Below, in pieces: positions 24,770 through 32,142 of a stretch of 35,139 nt of DNA. The DNA lies in assembly GCA_046262935.1 (NCBI GenBank), contig JBHELT010000016.1, positions 1 to 35,139 on the forward strand. The letters are read 5' to 3'. The DNA comes from JBHELT01 sp046262935. GTDB taxonomy: Bacteria > Actinomycetota > CADDZG01 > JAHWKV01. The notes under the pieces were generated by a model. The model was given only the letters and a program-made list of their open reading frames with translations, ran no database searches and was not told where the DNA came from. Made by a program: the position numbers and the translations under genes. How positions within the stretch are numbered: position 1 is the stretch's first letter; every line of letters starts with the position of its first letter.

Positions 24770-25915
24770 ATGACCAACTTCTCCCTCACTGAAGAGCAGG
24801 AACTTTTCCGTAAAACCGTGCGCCGATTGGCCGAAGAACGCATCGGTCCGGTAGCCGCTAAGATCGATGAGACCGACGAATTCCCATGGGAGATACATAA
24901 AGCTCTCGTTGATCAGGGATTGATGGGAGTCGGATACCCGGAGGCATTGGGCGGTGCCGGAGGGGGCCCCCTCGAGGTTTGCATCTTGGCTGAGGAGGTA
25001 TCTCGCGTTTCGGCTGGGGCTAGCCTGATCCATCTTGTGAACCGACTTGGTGCCATCCCGATACTCATCGAAGGTACCGAGGACCAAAAGCGGGATGCCG
25101 TTGAAGGTATCGCCTCCGGGGAGCATCAGTATTCCTATTGCCTGACTGAGCCAGCCTCGGGCTCTGATGCTGCGGCCATGAAGTCGACGGCGGTTAGGGA
25201 TGGTGATGGGTGGCGAATAAACGGGACCAAACGTTTCATCACGAACGCGGGTATCTCTGATCGTTACGTTTATTTCGCCGTAACCAGTCCCGGTGGGGAT
25301 AAAGGTAAGAACATCACGGCATTCTTGATCGATTCGGGCGCTAAAGGCTTCTCGGTGGGTAAGGCCGAGAAGAAGATGGGAATTAGGGGCTCACCCACCA
25401 GGGAAGTCATATGCGACGATGTTTGGGTAAGCGACGCATCTGTCATTGGCGAGGTTGATCGCGGATTCCAGATCGCGATGAAGACCCTGGACTACTCGAG
25501 ACCAACCATCGCCGCCCAAGCGCTTGGCATCGCGCAAGGGGCATTGGATTACGCCGTCGGATACGTGAAGGAACGCGAGCAATTCGGTCAGGCCATCGCG
25601 CGCTTTGAAGGGATCCAATTCATGCTGGCTGACATGGCGATGGCGGTCGAGGCTTCCCGATTGCTTACTTACCGCGCGGCCCAGTTAGTGTCAGAAGGTG
25701 ACCCGAAGGTGGGCTACTTCGCAGCGATCGCAAAGGCCTTCGCTTCAGACACTGCGATGAGGGTTACCACCGATGCTGTTCAACTTCTGGGTGGATACGG
25801 ATACGTCAAAGAATTTCCAGTTGAGCGGATGATGCGTGACGCGAAGATCACGCAGATATACGAGGGAACGAATCAGATCCAGCGGGTCGTCATCGGGCGC
25901 CACCTTCTGAAATGA
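24770..25915 (+). CDS. Acyl-CoA dehydrogenase (short/medium-chain type)
   Basis: A 381-residue flavoenzyme of normal family length. It begins FSLTEEQELFRKTVR, the usual N-terminal helix. Family signatures are YCLTEPASGSDAAAMKS and the C-terminal QLLGGYGYVKEFPVERMMRD, with the catalytic base Glu365 in IYEGTNQIQR. It oxidises acyl-CoA to the 2,3-enoyl-CoA and passes electrons to ETF; the chain-length or branched-chain preference cannot be told. No ribosome-binding site precedes the ATG. The stop overlaps the next start as ATGA, tying it to an MTHFR-like protein. It has no obvious role in polysaccharide synthesis, so the cassette is an island within the locus. Confidence 0.93.
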   Translation: MTNFSLTEEQELFRKTVRRLAEERIGPVAAKIDETDEFPWEIHKALVDQGLMGVGYPEALGGAGGGPLEVCILAEEVSRVSAGASLIHLVNRLGAIPILIEGTEDQKRDAVEGIASGEHQYSYCLTEPASGSDAAAMKSTAVRDGDGWRINGTKRFITNAGISDRYVYFAVTSPGGDKGKNITAFLIDSGAKGFSVGKAEKKMGIRGSPTREVICDDVWVSDASVIGEVDRGFQIAMKTLDYSRPTIAAQALGIAQGALDYAVGYVKEREQFGQAIARFEGIQFMLADMAMAVEASRLLTYRAAQLVSEGDPKVGYFAAIAKAFASDTAMRVTTDAVQLLGGYGYVKEFPVERMMRDAKITQIYEGTNQIQRVVIGRHLLK

Positions 25916-26661
25916 GCTTTAGGCTGATCCTAGAGGTCGAACCTCCACGGGAACCGAACCTCGACAAAGTGTTCAAGCAGCTTGAGATCTTTGGGCCTAA
26001 AGTCGATGCGTTCTTCGTCCCCGACAACCACCTCGGCGTCCCGGCTCTTTCGTCTGTCGACATCGGTGTGGAAATAAAGCGCGCCGGGTTCAAGGCTATC
26101 GTGGGGCTGACAGCACGCGATCGAAATCTTCTTCGCTTCAAGAGTGATCTCATGACACTGCAGGCCCATGCCATCGAGGAGGTCCTCTTTCTGTATGGAG
26201 ATGACATCGTCGAGGGACGCAGTTCACTCAACGTTCGAAAGATGCTCTCGGAGTCAGCCGGATACCACTTGAGAAGGGGCGCGGTGGCGACCATAGGCAA
26301 ACCGTTGAGATGGCGCGAACGAGCCGACTTCATCTTCACCCAACTAGAGTTCGTTAGGGCCCGCCCAGGTTACTGGCGTGAATCGCAATCATTCTCCCAG
26401 CCTCTTTACTGTGGCGTTATCGCTCTGCCAGAAGAGTCTCTGGCCAGAAAGGTTGTGGGAAATATCCCAGGGTTGAACGTGCCACCAGGCTACTTCTCTG
26501 CGTTCGCGCAAGATCCTGAGGCTGGGTTCAAAGCTGCGATTGAAGAGCTGGACGACCTTTATAGATCCGGCGTTGATGGAGCACAGCTCGTTGTGCCGGC
26601 TGGGCGCAGGCGGTTTGCGGAGATGCTGACCGAATGGCTACACGACAGGATCCAGAAGTGA
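25912..26661 (+). CDS. Methylenetetrahydrofolate reductase-family TIM-barrel protein (short form)
   Basis: A 249-residue protein. Landmarks of the MTHFR superfamily are visible: the first strand LILEVEPPREP (compare EFFPPR in MetF, with the key Glu), FFVPDN, LTARDRN, EEVLFLYGDD (compare the LRGD Asp) and ADFIFTQLEF (compare the TQ-F motif). It is shorter than E. coli MetF (~296 residues) and lacks a C-terminal extension. Short, divergent members include flavin-dependent and flavin-independent folate reductases and tetrahydromethanopterin-related enzymes, so the cofactor and exact reaction are uncertain. It is coupled to the acyl-CoA dehydrogenase by ATGA and to the DUF2007-like gene by GTGA. 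Confidence 0.8.
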   Translation: MSFRLILEVEPPREPNLDKVFKQLEIFGPKVDAFFVPDNHLGVPALSSVDIGVEIKRAGFKAIVGLTARDRNLLRFKSDLMTLQAHAIEEVLFLYGDDIVEGRSSLNVRKMLSESAGYHLRRGAVATIGKPLRWRERADFIFTQLEFVRARPGYWRESQSFSQPLYCGVIALPEESLARKVVGNIPGLNVPPGYFSAFAQDPEAGFKAAIEELDDLYRSGVDGAQLVVPAGRRRFAEMLTEWLHDRIQK

Positions 26662-27023
26662 TCGCCGCAGATCGAAAGAGCACCGGTTCTGAGCCGCCGC
26701 TCGACCTGTCCGGCCGCGGTGGAGGCAACGAATGGTCCCGCCTGACGGTCGCCAAAGACGTGATCACCGCTCATCTGATCCAGGGATTGCTCGAGGACCG
26801 TGGTATCCAGGTTTTGCTGGATACCAAGAACGACGCCCCGGGAGCCTTCTTAAAGCCATTCGGCGATCCGATGGCTCCGACGAGAGTAATGGTCCGAAGA
26901 CTCGACCTGCCGGAAGCATCGCTTGTTCTTATGGAGATCGATGGCTCAAACGCCGATGAAACCAAGACCCCAATGCCAAACGATTCCCCGCCAGGTGGGC
27001 TTTCGCCACGGCACTCGTTTTAG
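26658..27023 (+). CDS. DUF2007-like small protein, possibly frameshifted near its C-terminus
   Basis: A 121-residue protein from GTG 26658, which overlaps the upstream stop as GTGA with AGGA seven bases before it. An ATG at 26634 is an alternative start. The core EWSRLTVAKDVITAHLIQGL, then EDRGIQVLLD, then PTRVMVRRLDLPEAS, matches the alternating strand-helix pattern of DUF2007 (putative signal-transducing) proteins. Function is unknown. The final ~20 residues are polar and uncharacteristic, while the -1 frame from ~26984 to 27094 encodes a basic-then-hydrophobic segment (RWAFATALVLGVTLMMLLEV). One additional C in the CCCC run at 26986-26989 would fuse this to the protein, suggesting a lost C-terminal membrane anchor or a sequence error. 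Confidence 0.65.
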   Translation: MIAADRKSTGSEPPLDLSGRGGGNEWSRLTVAKDVITAHLIQGLLEDRGIQVLLDTKNDAPGAFLKPFGDPMAPTRVMVRRLDLPEASLVLMEIDGSNADETKTPMPNDSPPGGLSPRHSF

Positions 27024-27075
27024 GTGTGACCTTGATGATGCTGCTCGAGGTCTACGGCTTTGCGCCCTGCATCCT

Positions 27076-27891
27076 TCACGTCTTCTGCTTCTGATCCCGC
27101 GGGACTCGTGTTTTAGGTCCCAGGCCCTTATGTTTCCACCAGAACTTGAAAAGCGAGACGAGGTGCCATCTCCAGGCTTTCGTTAGGGGGCGGACACTTG
27201 CTCTCTGCTCTAGGTGCACGATCTCCGCTCCCGGTTCGCACCAGACTTCCCAGTCCTTTTCATGCATCCGAAGTGATATGTCGACGTCGTCGAAGTAAAG
27301 ACGAAAGCGTTCGTCCATCAAGCCCACATCTTCCAAGGCTTTTCTGCGGACCATCGTTGCCGGACACGGCACCCAATCAACCTTGAGCGGCGAGTCCATC
27401 TTCCAGTCCTGGTAAAGGTTCCTCTTCACCGCGGGCAAACTGTCTACCCAGCGCCGCCATGGGCCTTTGAGTGCGAATAGAACCGGGATCGTGTACCAGC
27501 GGCGTGCGGAACTGCGTATCGATCCATCAGGAGCCAGAAGTTTCGGGGCGACTATCCCCGCATCTTCGTGTTCGTCTAGAAAGCTCGCAAGAGTTTCGAT
27601 GGCATGTGGGCCGAAAATCAGATCCGAATTGCAGAGCATCACGTAGTCATCGGTCGAAGCCTTGATCCCGTGATTGAGGTTCGACGGAAGGCCATTGCGC
27701 TCCGAGCGTTTCAATATGCGAACATCGGGCCAACGCTCTGAGATGGTATGGGCTGAACCGTCGGTAGAGGCGTTATCGACAACGACGATGCTCAAGGGAC
27801 GTCGAACATCGGAAGTCTTCGCCGATTCGATGGCTGGTATCAATACGCTGCCCTCATTCGTTGATACAAAGACAAGCCCAACGGAATTCAT
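27076..27891 (-). CDS. GT2 family glycosyltransferase, WbbL/rhamnosyltransferase-like
   Basis: A 271-residue protein starting at ATG 27891, which overlaps the upstream GT4 stop as ATGA. A longer frame to 28122 lies within that GT4 gene and is rejected. Motifs: VVVDNASTDGS, NHGIKASTDDYVMLCNSDL (metal-binding NSD) and YFDDVDISLRMHEKDW, as in WbbL-like rhamnosyltransferases. The family transfers rhamnose from dTDP-L-rhamnose to a lipid-linked acceptor; rmlABCD in the same window makes that donor. In mycobacteria WbbL adds the rhamnose of the arabinogalactan linker and sits near an LCP gene, which is also true here. The exact acceptor is unproven. It converges on the DUF2007-like gene with a 52-bp gap. 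Confidence 0.83.
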   Translation of the reverse strand: MNSVGLVFVSTNEGSVLIPAIESAKTSDVRRPLSIVVVDNASTDGSAHTISERWPDVRILKRSERNGLPSNLNHGIKASTDDYVMLCNSDLIFGPHAIETLASFLDEHEDAGIVAPKLLAPDGSIRSSARRWYTIPVLFALKGPWRRWVDSLPAVKRNLYQDWKMDSPLKVDWVPCPATMVRRKALEDVGLMDERFRLYFDDVDISLRMHEKDWEVWCEPGAEIVHLEQRASVRPLTKAWRWHLVSLFKFWWKHKGLGPKTRVPRDQKQKT

Positions 27892-28997
27892 CGGTCGAGA
27901 GCCTTTAGATAGCCGTCGAATTGAAGGCGAGCCGATCTTTCCCAGGTGAAGTCGAGTGCCCTTGTCTTTCCCAACGAGCTTAGGTTGGTTGCGAATTCGG
28001 TGTCCGTGAGCAATCGGTCCATGATCTCGGTCCACGAAGCTTTGTCGTCCGGGTCGAGAAGGATGCCCGCTTCGCCGACGATCTCGGGGATGCATGTGAT
28101 GTTCGATGCCATCACGGGACATCCCATCGACATCGCTTCCAAGATCGGCGCCCCGAACCCTTCGAATCTCGTTGGATAAACGAGACCTGCAGCGGCTTGG
28201 TAGAGCCCGGCGAGGTCGCGTCTTGGAACAAGGCTCAGCTGCCTCACCGAGTCCGTTATGCCAAGACTCCGTACGGCAGTTTGGATATCGGCGTCTCGCG
28301 GCCAGGGAGCTCCAGTTAGCACCAGGTCAGCGGCGTCAGCGATCGGAGCAAATGCCTCGATGAGGAATCGATGATTCTTGTGAGGGTAGGTGCGTCCCGG
28401 AAAGATGAAAAATGGCTTGTCCAAGCGATACTTCGATCTCACCTCGTAGGGTGAAGAAGGGTCATCTCCGAATAAGTTCTCTGAACCGAATGGCACCACG
28501 TCGACGCGGCTGGTTTCGATATTGAACACTCGAACGATATCGTTTGAGACCCATTCGCTGGGCACCGATACGCGGTCGGCTTTATCGAGCGAACGGGGAA
28601 CGATAAATCGTAGCCAGGTCCTCTTCAGCCTGCGGAAGTTCTGTGGATAGTGAACGTATTGGGCGTCATGGAGGGTGAACACAGATGGGACTCTCCCAAG
28701 AAGGGGAGAAGTTCCCCCTCCGTGGTGCAGTAGGTCGATCTTCCGGCGTCTTGCCGCCCCATCGAGCCATAGGGTCTCCGCGATTATCCGGGGTCCCTGG
28801 GCGCCTTTCGACCAGGGCATCTCGATAACCTCTGCGCGGGAGGCCAGGCGGGGGTGAACGGCGGCGAACCCGCGGACGCCGAAGATAACCAAGTCAACGC
28901 CCAAGTCGCAGAGTGCACTGGCGAGATTCGTTAGCAGGATCTCCGATCCGCCGACATCACCCGGAATCATGAACATCAGATTCATCCCGACACGCAT
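27888..28997 (-). CDS. GT4 family glycosyltransferase
   Basis: A 369-residue GT-B protein from ATG 28997 (MRVGMNLMFMIPGDVGGSE); the GDVGGSE loop near the N-terminus is typical of GT4 enzymes. The frame extends 53 codons further upstream to 29156, but that part overlaps the divergent LCP gene and does not resemble the family. Other motifs are VFTLHDAQYVHYP, VPSEWVSNDI, FPGRTYPHKNHRFLIEAF and the E-x7-E motif in RFEGFGAPILEAMSMG. There is no clear ribosome-binding site. It is coupled by ATGA to the downstream WbbL-like GT2 and transcribed away from the LCP gene. It probably adds one sugar of the same glycan. Confidence 0.85.
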   Translation of the reverse strand: MRVGMNLMFMIPGDVGGSEILLTNLASALCDLGVDLVIFGVRGFAAVHPRLASRAEVIEMPWSKGAQGPRIIAETLWLDGAARRRKIDLLHHGGGTSPLLGRVPSVFTLHDAQYVHYPQNFRRLKRTWLRFIVPRSLDKADRVSVPSEWVSNDIVRVFNIETSRVDVVPFGSENLFGDDPSSPYEVRSKYRLDKPFFIFPGRTYPHKNHRFLIEAFAPIADAADLVLTGAPWPRDADIQTAVRSLGITDSVRQLSLVPRRDLAGLYQAAAGLVYPTRFEGFGAPILEAMSMGCPVMASNITCIPEIVGEAGILLDPDDKASWTEIMDRLLTDTEFATNLSSLGKTRALDFTWERSARLQFDGYLKALDR

Positions 28998-29121
28998 GAC
29001 GTTGGAGGATATAGGCAATGAGCGCGGTCCATGGTGTGTCACGAGGCTTACCGCGCTGGACAGTTGTGAAGATTTGGCTGAGGGCATGAGCGCACCCGGG
29101 TCATCCGCGATACTGGCTTCC

Positions 29122-30576
29122 ATGCGAATAGGCAGCAAGTCAAAAGACTCGATCACCGCTCAGATCGTTAGACCTGGAACCCTCCACCTAGGTCGTAGGG
29201 GCCGAAAGAGGAGCACCGGCAGGATGGTTTTCATCGGAGCGATGTTAGTTGTTGTCTTAGCTCTTTTAGCCGGAGGCGTGTTCGCGTACATCAGTCTGCA
29301 TCCTCCCGGCAGAAAGCTCGACCTGAAGGTTGGGCAGGAGATCCCCAACGAGCCCATCAACGTCTTGATCCTCGGTTCGGACTCGCGAGAAGGGTTGTCG
29401 GCTGAAGAACTGAAGAAGTACGACCCTGAAGGAACTGATCGCAAAACGGGGAGGCGCTCGGACACGATCATGCTCCTGCATCTCGATCCAAAGCAGGCAA
29501 AGGCAGTGATCGTGTCTTTTCCCCGGGATCTTCGAGTAACAAAGCCCGATGGGAAAGTCGGGAAGATCAACAGCATCTACCAGCAAGGCCCCCAGGCGAT
29601 GATCGATGAGGTGGCACGTTATTCAGGTTTGCCGATACAGCATTACGTTGAGGTGAACTTCGAGGGTTTCAAGAATGTTGTCAACGCCCTTGGCGGCGTT
29701 TCCGTCTATTTCGATAGGCCCATCAAAGAACCAGATAGCGGACTGAATGTGCCATCCGGATGCGTACGCATCTCTGGGGACCAAGCCCTGTCCTTTGTTC
29801 GCGTCCGAAAGATCGACAGTGATTTTGGGCGGATAGCTCGTCAACAATTGTTCATCAAGTTGATGATGAAGAAAGTAATGAGCGCAGGCACGATCTTGAA
29901 TCCAGTCAAATTGATCAAGCTCGCCGACCTTTTCAGCAAGAATGTGAAGACCGACAATGACTTATCGATCGGGTTCGTTAAACAACTGGCCACGAAGCTG
30001 GGCGGTTTCAACTCAGAGAATGTAGATATGCGCCAACTCCCGGCGACACCAAAAAACATCAATGGAGTTTCGTTCGTCGTCGCGAACGAAGAACAAGGCC
30101 GTGCGATCTTCCAAGCACTGCGCGAACGCAAGCCTCTTCCCGATTACGGAAGGACCGGAGTGAGTCCGCTGACTCCTGCGGATGTTGAAGTATCGGTCCT
30201 CAACGGAACCTCTATGGTCGAGGCGGCGAAGAAAGAAGCGCAGCATTTGAAGGTGCTGGGTTTCGCCCGCGACCCAGCGACTGAGGAGATCGCCACAGGT
30301 AACGCCTCCGCGCACCAAAGGACCACGGTCTACTTCAAGCCAGGCAATGACGAAAAGGCGCGACTGGTCGCGGCGATCTATGGGGCCCAAGTGGCGCCGA
30401 TGCCAGCATCGATAAACGTCGCGTCTGACGTCGCTTTAGTCCTTGGAGCCGACTACGTCGCTGGAAAGGCCACGCCCCCTTCGCCTTCTCCAAGCCCGAC
30501 TGGAAAACCTCTCTCGAAGCCCAAAGCGGGTAATCCGCTAGTGAGCGACGCGATTCACGAGTGCCCAAGCAAGTGA
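29122..30576 (+). CDS. LytR-CpsA-Psr (LCP) family glycopolymer-peptidoglycan ligase with LytR_C domain
   Basis: A 484-residue protein. A basic cytoplasmic start leads to one membrane helix (~35-58), then the LCP domain: LILGSDSR (82-89), RRSDTIMLLHLD (111-122), SFPRDLRV (132-139), and SFVRVRKIDSDFGRIARQQ, whose Arg and Asp residues bind the polyprenyl-pyrophosphate donor. A LytR_C domain follows (EVSVLNGTSMVEAAKKEA), then a Pro/Ser/Lys-rich tail. The family transfers lipid-linked glycopolymers onto peptidoglycan outside the cell. ATG 29122 is chosen because upstream sequence overlaps the divergent GT4; ATG 29086 is an alternative. It heads a + strand cluster with rmlBCD, so donor-sugar supply and polymer attachment may be co-regulated. 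Confidence 0.92.
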   Translation: MRIGSKSKDSITAQIVRPGTLHLGRRGRKRSTGRMVFIGAMLVVVLALLAGGVFAYISLHPPGRKLDLKVGQEIPNEPINVLILGSDSREGLSAEELKKYDPEGTDRKTGRRSDTIMLLHLDPKQAKAVIVSFPRDLRVTKPDGKVGKINSIYQQGPQAMIDEVARYSGLPIQHYVEVNFEGFKNVVNALGGVSVYFDRPIKEPDSGLNVPSGCVRISGDQALSFVRVRKIDSDFGRIARQQLFIKLMMKKVMSAGTILNPVKLIKLADLFSKNVKTDNDLSIGFVKQLATKLGGFNSENVDMRQLPATPKNINGVSFVVANEEQGRAIFQALRERKPLPDYGRTGVSPLTPADVEVSVLNGTSMVEAAKKEAQHLKVLGFARDPATEEIATGNASAHQRTTVYFKPGNDEKARLVAAIYGAQVAPMPASINVASDVALVLGADYVAGKATPPSPSPSPTGKPLSKPKAGNPLVSDAIHECPSK

Positions 30577-30613
30577 CGGAACGCTCCGGATACTCTTCGG
30601 TTAGGGTTGGCAG

Positions 30614-31627
30614 ATGGAGAACTTGCGGATCTTAGTAACGGGTGGCGCCGGCTTTTTGGGCAGCCATTTCGTCCGCCACACTTTGCGTGCCGGAGCTTCG
30701 AACATCACGAACATCGACGCACTCACCTATGCAGGCGATCAGCGTCGTTTGGCTGAATTCGACTCCGACCCCCGTTATATATTTGTGCAAGAAGACGTGG
30801 CCGACGGGGAGGCCATGAGGCAGGTCGTCGCAGAGGAGGCCCCCGACGTTATCGTCCATTACGCGGCCGAAAGCCATGTGACCCGCAGCGAAAAACAAGC
30901 TGATCTTTTTTATCGTACGAACGTCGAAGGTACGCGGTCGATGCTCGAGGCCGCAGTAGCCAACGACGTTGAGCGTTTCATCCACATCTCGACCGACGAA
31001 GTTTACGGACCCGTGCTTGAGGGATACCTTCCCGAATCCGCCAAACCGACGGGTACTGGATTGTCGACGAGCCCGTATGCGCAATCCAAAGCGATCGCGG
31101 ATGATCTTGCTTTGTCCTACTCGAACAAGTTGCAGATCGCAGTCGCTCGGCCCACCAACGCCTTCGGCCCCTGGCAGTTTCCCGAAAAGGCGTTTCCTCG
31201 CTGGATCACAAGAGCGTTACGCGGCGAACCTCTGCTCGTTTGGGGAGACGGGTTGTATATCCGCCAATGGTTGTTCGCAGAAGACTTCGCGACCGCGATC
31301 GCACTTCTCGTGACAGACGCCGAACCAGGGCACGTTTACAACGTCGGTCCTGTTCATACCCCGGAGATCACCAACATCGATCTGGTGCGATGGCTGGTTA
31401 AGTATCTCGATCTACCTGAAGACGTTATCGAATTCACTGCGTATGACCGGCCCGATCACGATAGACGGTATGCCGTTGATCCCGCGGCGATCCAAACGCT
31501 GGGATGGCAGCCGGGAGATGTTTGGAGCCAACTCGCCGCTACCGTGGATTGGTATAAGGCCAATCGTAGTTGGTGGCAGTCGCATGTCGAAGAAGCCGAG
31601 TCGATCTACGCCGATCACAAGGCATGA
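30614..31627 (+). CDS. rmlB: dTDP-glucose 4,6-dehydratase
   Basis: A 337-residue extended SDR enzyme of normal length. It has the NAD-binding motif TGGAGFLGS (9-17), HYAAESHVTRS (82-92), the catalytic STDEVYGP (126-133, with Thr127, Asp128, Glu129) and YAQSK (Tyr155, Lys159). The presence of Asp-Glu after the Thr separates dehydratases from plain epimerases. It makes dTDP-4-keto-6-deoxy-glucose, the second step to dTDP-L-rhamnose. It starts 37 bases after the LCP stop, and its own stop overlaps the rmlC start as ATGA. The gene order rmlB-rmlC-rmlD with convergent rmlA supplies the whole pathway. Confidence 0.95.
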   Translation: MENLRILVTGGAGFLGSHFVRHTLRAGASNITNIDALTYAGDQRRLAEFDSDPRYIFVQEDVADGEAMRQVVAEEAPDVIVHYAAESHVTRSEKQADLFYRTNVEGTRSMLEAAVANDVERFIHISTDEVYGPVLEGYLPESAKPTGTGLSTSPYAQSKAIADDLALSYSNKLQIAVARPTNAFGPWQFPEKAFPRWITRALRGEPLLVWGDGLYIRQWLFAEDFATAIALLVTDAEPGHVYNVGPVHTPEITNIDLVRWLVKYLDLPEDVIEFTAYDRPDHDRRYAVDPAAIQTLGWQPGDVWSQLAATVDWYKANRSWWQSHVEEAESIYADHKA

Positions 31628-32142
31628 AACCCCAGCCAGTCCAAGGGATCCTCGGGGCTTTCATCCTGGCTCCCCAGATCCACTCGGATGAACGCGGGTC
31701 CTTCATAGAGATTTTCCGTGAAGAGGCTTTGGGAACGCATTTCGTACAGGGCAATCACTCGCGCTCGAAGGCCGGTGTTCTCAGGGGGCTTCATTACCAT
31801 AAGCACCAAGCCGACGCCTGGTACGTCATCGGTGGGACAGCGCAAGCGATGTTGGCCGACCTCAGAACGAGAACAGATTCTCCGACCGTGGTCTCCGTGG
31901 ATCTCGTAGCCGATGAACCACGCGTGCTGTACATCCCTCCTGGGGTAGCTCACGGATTCTTGGCGGTGACCGATGTTGACCTTATCTATTGGGTCACTGG
32001 TTACTACGATGCCTCTGATGAATTCGGTGTTGCATGGGACGACCCGACTCTCGTAGCTCCTTGGAAGATCGATTCTCCAGTCCTTTCAGAACGCGATCTA
32101 AGTAACCCGAAACTCGATTGGGACTCGATAACCCTGTCTTAG
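31624..32142 (+). CDS. rmlC: dTDP-4-dehydrorhamnose 3,5-epimerase family protein
   Basis: A 172-residue cupin starting at ATG 31624, which overlaps the rmlB stop as ATGA. The frame runs further upstream but only inside rmlB. Motifs: DERGSFIEIFRE (22-33), GNHSRSKAGVLRGLHYHK (catalytic His57) and YIPPGVAHGFLAV. It catalyses the third step to dTDP-L-rhamnose. Classic RmlC has GLHYQ and then a Lys-Leu-Val strand; here the sequence reads HYHKHQADAWYVIGG, so the usual Gln and Lys are replaced. From memory this form is found in a divergent RmlC group in actinobacteria. The position between rmlB and rmlD makes the function likely, but a different 4-keto sugar substrate is possible. Confidence 0.85.
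   Translation: MKPQPVQGILGAFILAPQIHSDERGSFIEIFREEALGTHFVQGNHSRSKAGVLRGLHYHKHQADAWYVIGGTAQAMLADLRTRTDSPTVVSVDLVADEPRVLYIPPGVAHGFLAVTDVDLIYWVTGYYDASDEFGVAWDDPTLVAPWKIDSPVLSERDLSNPKLDWDSITLS

Noticed and set aside
27892..28122. A 77-codon extension of the WbbL-like GT2
   Set aside because: It lies inside the upstream GT4 gene and reads Arg/His/Gly-rich. ATG 27891 with its ATGA overlap gives the normal GT2 N-terminus.
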